Origin: DASZTV01 sp035547515
GTDB lineage: Bacteria > Actinomycetota > Actinomycetes > JAFAQI01
DNA length: 64,000 nt
Direction: 5' to 3'
Assembly: GCA_035547515.1 (NCBI GenBank)
Contig: DASZUS010000037.1
Span: 1 to 64,000 of the forward strand
Below are positions 49,651 through 58,730 of this stretch, in pieces; the stretch's first letter is position 1; each line of letters opens with the position of its first letter. The notes beneath the pieces were generated by a model. The model did no database searches. It was not told the DNA's origin and saw nothing but the letters and a program-made list of their open reading frames with translations. The position numbers were made by a program, and so were the translations under genes.

Positions 49651-50562
49651 TCAGCTCGCGAGCAGGTCGGTGTCCTCGTGCAGCCAGTGCAGGATCTGGC
49701 TCCCGGTCCACTGTGGCGCCTCCATCATCGGCACGTGGCCGATGTCCTCCGCCACTTCGAGCCGCCACGTTGGGAAGGCCTTCGCGGCCTCGCGCGCCGA
49801 TGCGACCGGGACCAACCGGTCTTTCGCGCCGTGCAGCAGCAGCACCGGCGCGGTGACCGCGGCCATGGCCCGGCGCAGCTCGCGCGGGCGGCTGACCCGC
49901 AGGACCACGGAGCGCCCGGCCGCTGTCACGTCCCGAGGTGGGAAGGCCGCGGGCTCGCGCCGGCTGAGGACCTCGACGCCCGCGGCGACCACCTCGTCGG
50001 GGACGCGGTTCATGTCGACGGTGCACAGCCGCAGGGTCTGGCGGATGTGGTGCTCGGCGGAGTGGCGCGCACGACGGCGGAGGTACGCCGCCTCGCCGAG
50101 CAGCGGCAGCGACATGACCGCGAACTGCAGCCCGACGCGCACGTCCCCTCTGGCGAGCAACGGACGCGGCAGGGCGGGGTTGACCAGCACCGCGCCGCGT
50201 ACCTGGTCCGGGCAGCTCGCGGCCTCCAGGATCGAGATCAGCCCGCCCATGGAGTTCCCGACCAGGACGACCGGCTCACCGGCCACCTCGCGGATGAACC
50301 GGTCGAGCAGCCGCCGGTTACCGCCGACCGTGGTGGAGCGGCCGGCTGCTGGGGACTGGCCGTGGCCGGCAAGGTCGATCGCCATCACGCGCACGTGGTC
50401 GCGCAGCAGAGGCGCCAGCGCGAGCCAGTTCCAGCTCGCGCCGCCGAGACCGTGCACGAGCAGAAGCACCGGGGCTGCCGAAGGCCCGCCGAAGTCCAGG
50501 TAGTGGGTCGGCCCGCCGAGGTCCGCCGTACGCGAGACGGCGTCAGCGGCGGTTGTGGTCAT
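49651..50562 (-). CDS. Alpha/beta-hydrolase family protein
   Basis: The protein has 303 aa from ATG 50562. LLLVHGLGGASWNWLALAPLL holds the oxyanion HG motif. The nucleophile Ser104 is in LVGNSMGG, the triad Asp in GAKDRLVP and His in IGHVPMME. DLAGHGQS is the strand after the active-site loop. The size and cap suggest a small esterase or lipase. Its start is divergent from the pst operon and its promoter region abuts the PHO box, so phosphate control is possible. Substrate is unknown. Confidence 0.88.
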   Translation of the reverse strand: MTTTAADAVSRTADLGGPTHYLDFGGPSAAPVLLLVHGLGGASWNWLALAPLLRDHVRVMAIDLAGHGQSPAAGRSTTVGGNRRLLDRFIREVAGEPVVLVGNSMGGLISILEAASCPDQVRGAVLVNPALPRPLLARGDVRVGLQFAVMSLPLLGEAAYLRRRARHSAEHHIRQTLRLCTVDMNRVPDEVVAAGVEVLSRREPAAFPPRDVTAAGRSVVLRVSRPRELRRAMAAVTAPVLLLHGAKDRLVPVASAREAAKAFPTWRLEVAEDIGHVPMMEAPQWTGSQILHWLHEDTDLLAS

Positions 50563-50602
50563 CAAACGAGGATGCCCGACAAATCCCAAGCCCGCGCCTG
50601 TT

Positions 50603-50635
50603 GTTCATCTTTCGCTCATCTGCAGTTCCCCCGGG
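50603..50635 (+). promoter_or_regulatory. PHO box (three direct-repeat units) for the pst operon
   Basis: Three contiguous 11-nt units: GTTCATCTTTC, GCTCATCTGCA and GTTCCCCCGGG. This is the layout of actinobacterial PhoP sites, where each unit begins G-T/G-TCAYC. It lies 88 nt before the first gene of the operon and 41 nt upstream of the divergent hydrolase gene. Confidence 0.75.
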
Positions 50636-50722
50636 GTGTGCCGCTCGTCGCCGAAGGTGGGGTGTCGTTGTCGAGGCAGGGCGGGGCGCGCTCCTCGCGA
50701 GAGCAAGAGAAGGGGGGAGCGC

Positions 50723-51187
50723 GTGAAGACGCCGCGCTATCTCTTCGTTCTGGGGGTCGGGGAGGGCGCGGCGGCGCATCCGGTCTGGCCTGACTTGCAC
50801 CAGCCGTTCGAAGGGGAGGTGGACGTGGACGGCTCATGGTTCGCGTGGCGCCTCACTGGCGCGAACCACCGCGAGCTCGGCCGCAGCTGCCGGGTCTTCC
50901 CCGATCTGGCGGGTGCCCGAGATGCGGCCGCTGCGCTTCGCGCGCGGGTGCACGACGCGGAGCTCAGCGTGCTCACTGTGCCGCGGACCGGGACGTGGGG
51001 CTGGCGGCTGCGCCTCGACGGCGTTGCCGTCGCGACCTCGAGCCGGGGCTATGCCCGACACCGCGAGTGCACCTACAACGCGAGCACCTTCGTCGCGGCG
51101 GCCGCCGTCGCCGACCTGTCCGACGCCGACCCGCCGCCGGTCTGGCAGCTCGCCGAAAGCCGGCTCCCGGATGGCGGCGCGGCATGA
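50723..51187 (+). CDS. DUF1508-like protein at the head of the pst operon
   Basis: The protein has 154 aa from GTG 50723, directly after AGGGGGGAG. It contains two similar modules: GSWFAWRLTGANHRELGRSCRVFPDLAGARDAAAALR (residues 38-73) and GTWGWRLRLDGVAVATSSRGYARHRECTYNASTF (residues 90-123). Both have the W-x-W-R-L strand and the ser/gly-turn of DUF1508/YegP proteins. The family is small and its function is unknown. No export signal is visible. The stop overlaps the pstB ATG. Its placement suggests a role in phosphate uptake or its control. Confidence 0.6.
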   Translation: MKTPRYLFVLGVGEGAAAHPVWPDLHQPFEGEVDVDGSWFAWRLTGANHRELGRSCRVFPDLAGARDAAAALRARVHDAELSVLTVPRTGTWGWRLRLDGVAVATSSRGYARHRECTYNASTFVAAAAVADLSDADPPPVWQLAESRLPDGGAA

Positions 51188-52068
51188 CCGACCCGCTGGA
51201 GCTAGGAGAGCCCGTGACCATCGCCCCCGACCGCTCGATCGTCACGCCGCCTGCCGCCCAGGAGGTCGCGGTACGCGAGCAGCCCGCCGTGAGCGGCGCC
51301 CGCCTCGAGGCGGTGCGCGTCTCGGCGTGGTTCGGCAACAACCACGTGCTCGACCGGGTGTCGCTGGACATGCCGCCCGCGACGGTGACCGCACTCATCG
51401 GGCCGTCCGGCTGCGGCAAGTCGACGTTCCTGCGGATCCTCAACCGAATGCACGAGCAGGTGCCGATCGCGAAGCTGGCCGGCGAGGTGCGGCTCAACGG
51501 CGAGGACATCTACGCCCCGCAGTCGCGCATCACCGAGACGCGGCGCCGGATCGGGATGGTCTTCCAGAAGCCGAACCCGTTCCCTGCCATGAGCATCGCC
51601 GACAACGTCACCGCCGGCCTCAAGCTCACCGGCAAGAAGATCGCACGCTCCGACCGTGATGCGTTGATCGAGGACTGCCTGCAGCGCGGGGGTCTGTGGG
51701 CCGAGGTCAAGGACCGGCTCGGCGAGCCAGGCGGGGCGCTCTCCGGCGGCCAGCAGCAGCGGCTGTGCATCGCGCGCTCGCTTGCCGTGAACCCCGACGT
51801 CCTGCTGATGGACGAGCCGTGCTCCGCCCTCGACCCGACCTCCACCCGGCGCGTGGAGGAGACGATCTCGCTGCTGCGCGACCAGGTGACGATCGTCATC
51901 GTCACGCACAACATGCAGCAGGCGGCTCGGGTCTCGCAGCAGTGCGCGTTCTTCCTGGCCGAGCAGGGCACGCCCGGCGTGATCGTCGAGTCCGGCCCGA
52001 CCGAGGACATCTTCGAGCGCCCGCGCGACCCGCGTACCTCCGACTACGTCAACGGCCGGTTCGGGTGA
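51184..52068 (+). CDS. pstB: Phosphate ABC transporter ATP-binding protein PstB
   Basis: The protein has 294 aa. Walker A GPSGCGKST is at 73-81, Q-loop Gln128 in VFQKPNPFP, signature LSGGQ at 186-190, Walker B LLMDEP at 207-212 and the switch His in VTHNM. The first 40 residues form an extra N-terminal extension not found in most PstB proteins. It powers phosphate import through PstC and PstA. The unusual order (pstB first, pstS later) differs from the classic pstSCAB arrangement. ATG overlaps the previous stop. Confidence 0.95.
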   Translation: MTDPLELGEPVTIAPDRSIVTPPAAQEVAVREQPAVSGARLEAVRVSAWFGNNHVLDRVSLDMPPATVTALIGPSGCGKSTFLRILNRMHEQVPIAKLAGEVRLNGEDIYAPQSRITETRRRIGMVFQKPNPFPAMSIADNVTAGLKLTGKKIARSDRDALIEDCLQRGGLWAEVKDRLGEPGGALSGGQQQRLCIARSLAVNPDVLLMDEPCSALDPTSTRRVEETISLLRDQVTIVIVTHNMQQAARVSQQCAFFLAEQGTPGVIVESGPTEDIFERPRDPRTSDYVNGRFG

Positions 52069-53075
52069 CGACGGCGGTTCTCGACGCCCCCGGCGACGCA
52101 CCGCCTCCGGAGGCGCCTCGTCCGATCTCGCGCAAGCCCACCGGCGCGGACCGGGTCTTCGTCAACAGCTTCCGGGCGATCGGCGCCTCGGTCCTGGTCA
52201 TCACCGGCGGCATCGGCGTGTTCCTGGCCTACCAGGGGTGGCCGACGCTGCACCACTACGGGTTCAGCTTCTTCACCACCCGCGCCTGGAACCCGGACAC
52301 GGACACTCTCGGCATCGCGGCGGTCATCGTCGGGACCATCGAGGTCGCCGCGGTCGCGATGGTCATCGCCTTCCCGCTGGCGATCACGACGGCGCTCTAC
52401 ATCACCGAGTACGCGCCCCCGCGGCTGCGCGGCACGTTGGTCGCCGCTATCGACCTGATGGCTGCCGTCCCGTCGATCGTGTACGGGCTCTGGGGCTTCT
52501 TCCTCATCGAGCCGCACGCCTCGCAGTTCGCGGTCTTCCTGCAGCGCAACTTCGGATGGTTTCCGCCGTTCCACGTCGACGCCAACCCCAATGCCGCGGT
52601 CCCCGACATCAGCCGCTACACCGCGAGCGCGTTCATCGCGGGCACCGTCGTATCGATGATGGTCATGCCGATGGCATGTGCCGTCATGCGGCAGGTCTTC
52701 TCACAGACCCCGGTGGGCGAGAAGGAGGGCGCGCTTGCGCTCGGCTCCACCAAGTGGGGCATGATCCGCACCGTCGTCCTGCCGTTCGGCCGCGGCGGCA
52801 TCATCGGCGGCACGATGCTGGCGCTGGGTCGCGCCCTCGGCGAGACGATCGCGGTGCTGCTGATCGTCAGCCCGGAGTTCGTGATCAAGGGCCGGATCCT
52901 CGAGATCGGCACCGACACCGTCTCCGCGCTGATCGCCAGCCAGTTCGGCGAGGCGACCGGCATCCAGCTCTCCGCGCTGCTGACTGCGGGCTTCGTGCTC
53001 TTCGTGATCACGCTGGTGGTCAACACGCTTGCGGCGGTCGTGGTGAACCGCAGCCGCTCGGGGGCCGAGACGTGA
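52065..53075 (+). CDS. pstC: Phosphate ABC transporter permease PstC
   Basis: The protein has 336 aa with about six membrane helices. The conserved EAA loop is EKEGALALGSTKWGMIRTVVLPFGRGGIIGGTMLALGRALGETIA (residues about 225-269). IDLMAAVPSIVYGLWGFF is the PstC helix pair. An Ala/Pro-rich cytoplasmic N-terminus of about 30 residues precedes helix 1, and the loop that carries FGWFPPFHVDANPNAAVPDISRYTAS is longer than in most PstC proteins and faces outside. GTG 52065 overlaps pstB. Confidence 0.94.
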   Translation: MTTAVLDAPGDAPPPEAPRPISRKPTGADRVFVNSFRAIGASVLVITGGIGVFLAYQGWPTLHHYGFSFFTTRAWNPDTDTLGIAAVIVGTIEVAAVAMVIAFPLAITTALYITEYAPPRLRGTLVAAIDLMAAVPSIVYGLWGFFLIEPHASQFAVFLQRNFGWFPPFHVDANPNAAVPDISRYTASAFIAGTVVSMMVMPMACAVMRQVFSQTPVGEKEGALALGSTKWGMIRTVVLPFGRGGIIGGTMLALGRALGETIAVLLIVSPEFVIKGRILEIGTDTVSALIASQFGEATGIQLSALLTAGFVLFVITLVVNTLAAVVVNRSRSGAET

Positions 53076-54274
53076 GCTCGATCGCCGCTCCGGCCGCCGG
53101 CTACCAGGACGACAACGCCCCTGCCACACCACGGGCCGACCTCGGCCAGCTGCCCGCCGACGAGCGATTCCTCACGTGGGGCGCGCGCCTCGGCGCGCTG
53201 GGCATCGCTTGGGTCGTCGTCGAGCGGCTACTGCCGATCCACGGGCTGGCGTGGTTCATCTTCGTCGCCGCCGTTGCCAACGTGGCGATCCTCGCGGTCG
53301 GGACCGCGGTGGTGGGCAGCAACGTTGCTGTCGCCGACCGGGTCGCGCAGTGGGTGATGTCGACCGGCATGGTGATCGTGCTCGTCGCACTCGGCTCGGT
53401 GATCGTCTTCGTCCTCAAGCGCGGCTGGACCGCGCTGGACCACGTCAACTTCTTCACCAAGGACATGACCGGGGTCGGGGACGAGGATCCACTCAACCGC
53501 GGCGGCATCCTCCACGCCGTGCTCGGGTCGCTGATCGAACTCGGGATCGCATCGGCCATCGCCCTGCCGCTAGGCGTCGGCACCGCCGTCTATATGAACG
53601 AGATCGGCGGCCGGTTCGCGAAGGTGATCCGCACCGTGGTCGAGGCGATGACCGCGCTACCGGACATCCTCGCCGGCCTGTTCATCTACACGGTCTGGAT
53701 CATCGCGCTCGGCTTCCCGCGTTCCGGCCTTGCGGCGGGTCTGGCCATCGCGGTGATGATGCTGCCGATCATCGCGCGGGCATCCGACGTGGTGCTGCGC
53801 GTCGTACCCGGCACGATGCGTGAGGCGGCATTCGCGCTCGGCGCGAGCCGTTGGGCCACCGTCTGGCGGGTCGTCCTGCCGACGGCGCGTCCGGGCCTCG
53901 CGACGGCGCTGATCCTGGCGATCGCGCGCGGCGTCGGTGAGACCGCGCCGGTCCTGATCACGTCCGGCAATGCGACCTTCGTCCACCTCAACCCGACCAG
54001 CGGCGTCATGAACTCGCTGCCGTTGTTCATCTTCACCTCGGCTCGCAGCGGCATCTCGCTGCAGATCCAGCGCGCGTTCGGAGCCGCGGCGGTGCTGCTC
54101 GTGCTGGTGCTCATCCTGTTCATCACCGCCCGCATGCTGGCGCGGCCGCGAAGTGGCAAGCCGTCGACGGTGCGCCGCGCCCGTCTCGCCTTCCGGGCAA
54201 GTCGCTACGGCTACCTGACTGCAGATCCCCTCGTGCCGGCTGGTCCGGTCGCGCCCCGCAAGGACACCCCATGA
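53072..54274 (+). CDS. pstA: Phosphate ABC transporter permease PstA
   Basis: The protein has 400 aa, longer than the usual 280-300. The EAA loop is MREAAFALGASRWATVWRVVLPTARPGLATALILAIARGVGETAPVL (about 250-296). An N-terminal extension with two or three extra hydrophobic helices (LGALGIAWVVVERLL, VANVAILAVGTAVV) precedes the standard permease core. MTALPDILAGLFIYTVWIIAL matches PstA helix 3. GTG 53072 overlaps pstC. The extension is found in other actinobacterial PstA proteins. Confidence 0.93.
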   Translation: MSSIAAPAAGYQDDNAPATPRADLGQLPADERFLTWGARLGALGIAWVVVERLLPIHGLAWFIFVAAVANVAILAVGTAVVGSNVAVADRVAQWVMSTGMVIVLVALGSVIVFVLKRGWTALDHVNFFTKDMTGVGDEDPLNRGGILHAVLGSLIELGIASAIALPLGVGTAVYMNEIGGRFAKVIRTVVEAMTALPDILAGLFIYTVWIIALGFPRSGLAAGLAIAVMMLPIIARASDVVLRVVPGTMREAAFALGASRWATVWRVVLPTARPGLATALILAIARGVGETAPVLITSGNATFVHLNPTSGVMNSLPLFIFTSARSGISLQIQRAFGAAAVLLVLVLILFITARMLARPRSGKPSTVRRARLAFRASRYGYLTADPLVPAGPVAPRKDTP

Positions 54275-55965
54275 ACCCCAGCGTGATCCGTCTGCGCCGT
54301 ACCACGACTCGCTTGGCGATCGTGCTCGCGCTGCTGTGCTTCTCCGTGTACCGCACGATGGGCACGGCCTCGGCGGAGTACGCCGAGATCGAGGGCTCGG
54401 GCTCGACCTGGGCCTACACGATCATCCAGCAGTGGATCGCGGACGTCTCCGCGCAGGGCATGCAGATCACGTTCAACAACAACGGCTCGTCCCAAGGACG
54501 CAAGGACTTCGCGAACTACGTCACAGACTTCGCGGACTCCGACATCCCCTACCAGGGCATTGACCCGGTCACGCACCAGTCCGACGCGAGCAGCCGCCCG
54601 TACGCCTACCTTCCCGTGGTTGCCGGCGGCACGGCGCTGACCTACCAGCTCCACGTCGCCGGCAAGCTCGTGACCAACCTTCGGCTGTCCGGCGAGACGA
54701 TCGCCAAGATCTTCACCAACAAGATCACCAACTGGGACGACCCCGAGATCACCAAGGAGAACGGCGGGCACGCGCTGCCGTCGACGCCGATCACTCCGGT
54801 CGTCCGGTCCGACGGCTCCGGCGCCACCGCGCAGTTCACGCTCTGGATGGGCAAGGAGTACCCGTCGATCTGGGGCCCCTACAACGGCGGTAACACCGGC
54901 CTGACGTCGATCTACCCGCGCACCGGCCGCCAGGTCGCGGCCTCCGGCGACGACGGCGTCATGAACACCGTCGACTCGGCGGCCGGCAACGGGGACATCG
55001 GCTACACCGAGTACTCCTACCCGCTGAACGCGCACTACCCGGTCGTGTACGTCGAGAATCCGGCGGGCTACTACGTCCAGCCCACCCAGTACGACGTGGC
55101 TGTCGCACTCACCCAGGCGAAGATCAACGGCTGCAACGCGAGCGGTGCCTGCAGCCCCGCGGGGCTGACCCCCAACACATACCTGACGCAGAACCTCGAC
55201 GACGTCTACACCTACAAGGACCCGCGCTCCTACCCGATCTCGTCGTACTCCTACATGATCATCCCGACGAGCTCGACCGACCAGCGCATGACGGTTGCGA
55301 AGCGCCAGACGCTCGCGGACTTCCTCAGCTACGACCTGTGCACCGGTCAGTCGAAGGCCGGTCCCTACGGCTACTCCCCGCTCCCGCTGAACCTCGTGAA
55401 GGCGTCGTTCACCCAGATCGAGAAGCTGGGGCCGCAGGCCAGCCCGAAGCCGGTCGCCGGCGTCAACATCAAGAACCCGTCGGCGAACCTCGCGTCGTGT
55501 GACAACCCGACATTCGTCAAGGGCGACCTCGCCGCGAACCATCTCGCTCAGATCGCCCCCGCACCGCTTGCCTGCCAGAAGGCGACCGCCGTGCCGTGCG
55601 GCGACGGGACGGTCGCACCAGGTACGACGACGCAGGCCGGCTCGACGACGACGAGCGCGGGCTCGCCCGGCAGCAACGGCGCGGGTGCTGGCGGCACGGC
55701 AGGCGCGTCGACGGGCGGTGCCGCGACCGCCGTCGACCCGGGATCGGGTGGCACCGTCGCGCCCGCTTCCGGGACCGGTGGTGGCACCGCGACCACGGGC
55801 ACGACGGACATCTCTTCGGTGACGCCGACCGCCGTACAGCTCAGCGCGCAGCGCAACGGCGACAACAAGGTGTTCGGCCTGGTTGCGGTCGCGGAGCTGG
55901 TCGCGATCGTGCTGCTGCCCGGTGTGTACGTCGCCTGGATCCGCCGTCGCAGAGGCGCGCCATGA
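54271..55965 (+). CDS. pstS: C-terminally membrane-anchored PstS-like phosphate-binding protein
   Basis: The protein has 564 aa with an N-terminal signal (TTTRLAIVLALLCFSVYRTMGTASA). The PBP fold starts with EGSGSTWAYTIIQQW (residues 41-55). SDIPYQG, IFTNKITNWDDPEI, RSDGSGATAQFTLWMG and NGDIGYTEYSY are PstS signatures, and Ser/Thr side chains of the phosphate site are kept. After about residue 430 comes a Gly/Ser/Thr/Ala-rich linker, then one membrane helix and RRRRGAP at the end. That makes it a type I anchored surface protein, unlike the usual lipoprotein PstS. No lipobox is visible. Confidence 0.88.
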   Translation: MNPSVIRLRRTTTRLAIVLALLCFSVYRTMGTASAEYAEIEGSGSTWAYTIIQQWIADVSAQGMQITFNNNGSSQGRKDFANYVTDFADSDIPYQGIDPVTHQSDASSRPYAYLPVVAGGTALTYQLHVAGKLVTNLRLSGETIAKIFTNKITNWDDPEITKENGGHALPSTPITPVVRSDGSGATAQFTLWMGKEYPSIWGPYNGGNTGLTSIYPRTGRQVAASGDDGVMNTVDSAAGNGDIGYTEYSYPLNAHYPVVYVENPAGYYVQPTQYDVAVALTQAKINGCNASGACSPAGLTPNTYLTQNLDDVYTYKDPRSYPISSYSYMIIPTSSTDQRMTVAKRQTLADFLSYDLCTGQSKAGPYGYSPLPLNLVKASFTQIEKLGPQASPKPVAGVNIKNPSANLASCDNPTFVKGDLAANHLAQIAPAPLACQKATAVPCGDGTVAPGTTTQAGSTTTSAGSPGSNGAGAGGTAGASTGGAATAVDPGSGGTVAPASGTGGGTATTGTTDISSVTPTAVQLSAQRNGDNKVFGLVAVAELVAIVLLPGVYVAWIRRRRGAP

Positions 55966-58730
55966 GCCGCCGTCACCGCATCGCGCTGCTCGGCGCGCTC
56001 GCCGCAGCGCTGCCGATCGCAGTGGCGAGCCTGGCCCCGGTCGGCGCCGTCGCCACGCCGTCGTCTCCCTCGCCGGCGGCCACGGCTGTCGTGACCGGCT
56101 CGCCGACCGCGTCCGCCTCGGCTGCCCCGGCCTCCGCCTCGCCGTCACCTTCCGCGACGCCTTCTGCGTCCGCATCTGCGTCGGCTTCCCCCACACCGAC
56201 CGCCACCGCCCCGCCGCGGCCCAGCGGCAGCCTCCCGCCGGTCTCGGTTCCCGGCTGCACCGCGAAGTACGGCGTGACCTCCTCGGGAAGTGACTCGTGG
56301 TCGGCGACCGAGCCGATCGAGCGGACCTTCGGCGACGGCACACCGGACACCAAGAACTGCATCCACGTGACCGTCAACAAGCACACAAACCTGCAGGACC
56401 ACGAACGCATCAAGGTAACCTGGTCGGGCGCCCACCCGACCGCAGGACGGGCGCTGAACCCATTCGGGGAGACCGGCCTCGAGCAGGAGTACCCCGTCGT
56501 ACTCATGCAGTGCCGCGGCGTCGACCCGAAGGACGACCCGAAGGTCAGCTCGGACCACGAGGTCACGCCGGACACCTGCTGGACCAACACCTACTTCGAG
56601 CGCACGTCGTCGGCCGACCCGGGCCAGGGCATCTGGCAGCAGGACGCTGCAGCAACCGACGCCGACACGGCTCACATCTCCGGCATCGACCCGTCGAAGA
56701 TCCCCGACACCTGCAATGTCACGGACACCTTCGACTACCACATCACGCCGTTCCTGGCCGCCGACGGAACCCTTTACCCCGGCTGCTCGTCACAGTCGAT
56801 GCCGCCCGAGGCGACGGTGAGCTCGGTGACCATCCCGCAAGAGGCGTTCGCCTTCACCAACCTCAACGGCGACGGCACGTTTGAGTTCGACCCGCGCACG
56901 AACCTCGACAACGCCTCACTCGGCTGCTCCTCGACGGTCCCGTGCACCCTCGAGATCATCCCGATCGACGGCATCGACTGCGTCCCCGGCAACACCAGCC
57001 AGGCCTGTAACGCCACCGGGCAGCTCCCGGCCGGCCAGGTCAACCCCGGCTCCGCGCCGCAGGACGCGGTCGCGCCTGCCTTCTGGTGGTCGGCGTCGAA
57101 CTGGGACCGGCGCATCCCGGTGCCGCTGACCTTCGCGCCTCCGCCGGGCGTGTGCTCGTCCGCCGCCGCGGGAAAGCCGGTGCCGTTCTACGGCTCTGAG
57201 CTGCTCAGCCAGGTTGCGCTGCAGTGGACGCCGGCGTACTGCGAGAACAAGTCGCGGTTCAACTGGCAGGACAACATCATGCCCGACCAGGCGGCGTACG
57301 CCCTGACGACCGCCGGCCAGGCGTCGGCCGCCGAGGTGTCGACGCGACAGCCCGACGACGACGGGGTCGGGTACGCGCCGACCGCGGTGACCGGCTGGGC
57401 CATCGGGTTCGACATCGACAAGCCCGGCAACGCCGGCCAGCAGGAGACCATCAACCTCAACGCCCGTCTGCTCGCGAAGCTGCTCACCGAGTCATATCCC
57501 GGTTCGGTCGACGTCCAGCAGGCGCATCCGGGCCTGTCGCACAACCCGCTCTCGCTCAACCTCGACCCGGAGTTCGAGAAGCTCAACCCAGGCCTGGACA
57601 CCTCTCACTGGAGCGAGACGGCGGCGACGCTGCTGAACCTGTCCACGAGCTCGGGCGTGATCACGCAGCTGACGTCCTACATCGCGGCGGACCCGCAGGC
57701 GCTGGCGTTCATCCACGGCAAGCCGGACCCGTGGGGCATGCGGGTCAACCCGTTCTACAAGAACATCAAGCTGCCGGTTAGCACCTGGCCGCTGCTCGAC
57801 ACCTGGGTCGACAAGACCACCAACAATCCTTGCCTGCAGGCCGCGCCGACCGCGTACATGCCGCTGGTCGCGAGCCCGGTGAGCAGCCTCCGGCTGATCG
57901 CCACCGCGTTGCTCTACAGCTGGCCGAACGTCACGACCGGGTGCACCGGAAACGGTACGGCGACCTCGCCGTTCCAGCTCAGCCGTGCGGCTCCGGAGGG
58001 ACTGGGCAACCGGTTCATGCTCGGCCTGGTCACCCTGGGCGACGCGCGCCGCTACGACCTCACCGTCGCGAACCTGCAGGCCTCGCCGGGACACTTCGTG
58101 GCCCCTGACGACGCCGGCATGGCCGCCGCGCTGAAGCTGGCGAAGCCGGGCCCGAAGCTCAAGCCGTTCGACATCTCGCAGCAGGCGATCCGCAAGAGCG
58201 CCTCGGCGTACCCCGGCACGATGGTGGTCTACACCGCGGCGAAGCTGTCCGGCCTGCCGGCTGCGACCGCCGCAGACGTGGCGCAGTTCATCAAGATCTC
58301 CTCTACCGAAGGTCAGGTCCCCGGCCGCGGCAACGGGCAGCTGCCGGATGGCTACCTGCCGATCGAGAAGTCGGGCGTGACCGCGCGGCTGTTCGCGCAG
58401 GCGCAGGCGGTCGCCAAAGCGGTCGCGCAGCAGAAGTCCTCCGCGGTCCCGTCGTCGCCGTCGAGCGGCATCGGCGTGACACCCGCACCGCAGCCCGGCG
58501 CCCCCGCGATCAGCCTCCCGGGGCTGGGCGCCACCTCGCAGCCGTCGCAGCCGGCACCCGAGCTCGCGCCAGGTGCCGGTTCGGGTGGCGGCGGGTCGCA
58601 GGCCATCACGGCGGCGCTGAGCTCGCCCGTCGGTGGCTCGCTGCTGCCGTTGCTCCTGCTGTTCGCCATCGCCGCTGGCGGTGCCGCGGTAGTCAGCCGG
58701 GCCTGGCTGCGTTCCAAGGGGCTCAAGTGA
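55962..58730 (+). CDS. Large surface protein with PstS-like segment, C-terminally anchored
   Basis: The protein has 922 aa from ATG 55962 and is exported (IALLGALAAALPIAVASLAPVGAVA). A Ser/Ala/Pro linker (about 30-85) leads to a Cys-rich beta domain (GCTAKYG, MQCRGVD, GIDCVPGNTSQACNATG), with at least 14 Cys in all. From about residue 390 the sequence YAPTAVTGWAIGFDIDKPGN and LLAKLLTESYPGS recalls the inter-lobe part of PstS-type binding proteins. A second Gly/Pro-rich linker, a C-terminal helix (LLPLLLLFAIAAGGAAVV) and the SKGLK tail anchor it. Position suggests phosphate capture, but no similar named protein is recognised. Confidence 0.65.
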   Translation: MSRRHRIALLGALAAALPIAVASLAPVGAVATPSSPSPAATAVVTGSPTASASAAPASASPSPSATPSASASASASPTPTATAPPRPSGSLPPVSVPGCTAKYGVTSSGSDSWSATEPIERTFGDGTPDTKNCIHVTVNKHTNLQDHERIKVTWSGAHPTAGRALNPFGETGLEQEYPVVLMQCRGVDPKDDPKVSSDHEVTPDTCWTNTYFERTSSADPGQGIWQQDAAATDADTAHISGIDPSKIPDTCNVTDTFDYHITPFLAADGTLYPGCSSQSMPPEATVSSVTIPQEAFAFTNLNGDGTFEFDPRTNLDNASLGCSSTVPCTLEIIPIDGIDCVPGNTSQACNATGQLPAGQVNPGSAPQDAVAPAFWWSASNWDRRIPVPLTFAPPPGVCSSAAAGKPVPFYGSELLSQVALQWTPAYCENKSRFNWQDNIMPDQAAYALTTAGQASAAEVSTRQPDDDGVGYAPTAVTGWAIGFDIDKPGNAGQQETINLNARLLAKLLTESYPGSVDVQQAHPGLSHNPLSLNLDPEFEKLNPGLDTSHWSETAATLLNLSTSSGVITQLTSYIAADPQALAFIHGKPDPWGMRVNPFYKNIKLPVSTWPLLDTWVDKTTNNPCLQAAPTAYMPLVASPVSSLRLIATALLYSWPNVTTGCTGNGTATSPFQLSRAAPEGLGNRFMLGLVTLGDARRYDLTVANLQASPGHFVAPDDAGMAAALKLAKPGPKLKPFDISQQAIRKSASAYPGTMVVYTAAKLSGLPAATAADVAQFIKISSTEGQVPGRGNGQLPDGYLPIEKSGVTARLFAQAQAVAKAVAQQKSSAVPSSPSSGIGVTPAPQPGAPAISLPGLGATSQPSQPAPELAPGAGSGGGGSQAITAALSSPVGGSLLPLLLLFAIAAGGAAVVSRAWLRSKGLK

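Noticed and set aside
48479..50503. 674-codon plus-strand frame opposite the phospholipase C-like and hydrolase genes
   Set aside because: Shadow of two well-supported minus-strand genes.
54211..56343. 710-codon minus-strand frame opposite pstS
   Set aside because: Arg-rich shadow; the plus strand carries the overlapping pst operon.
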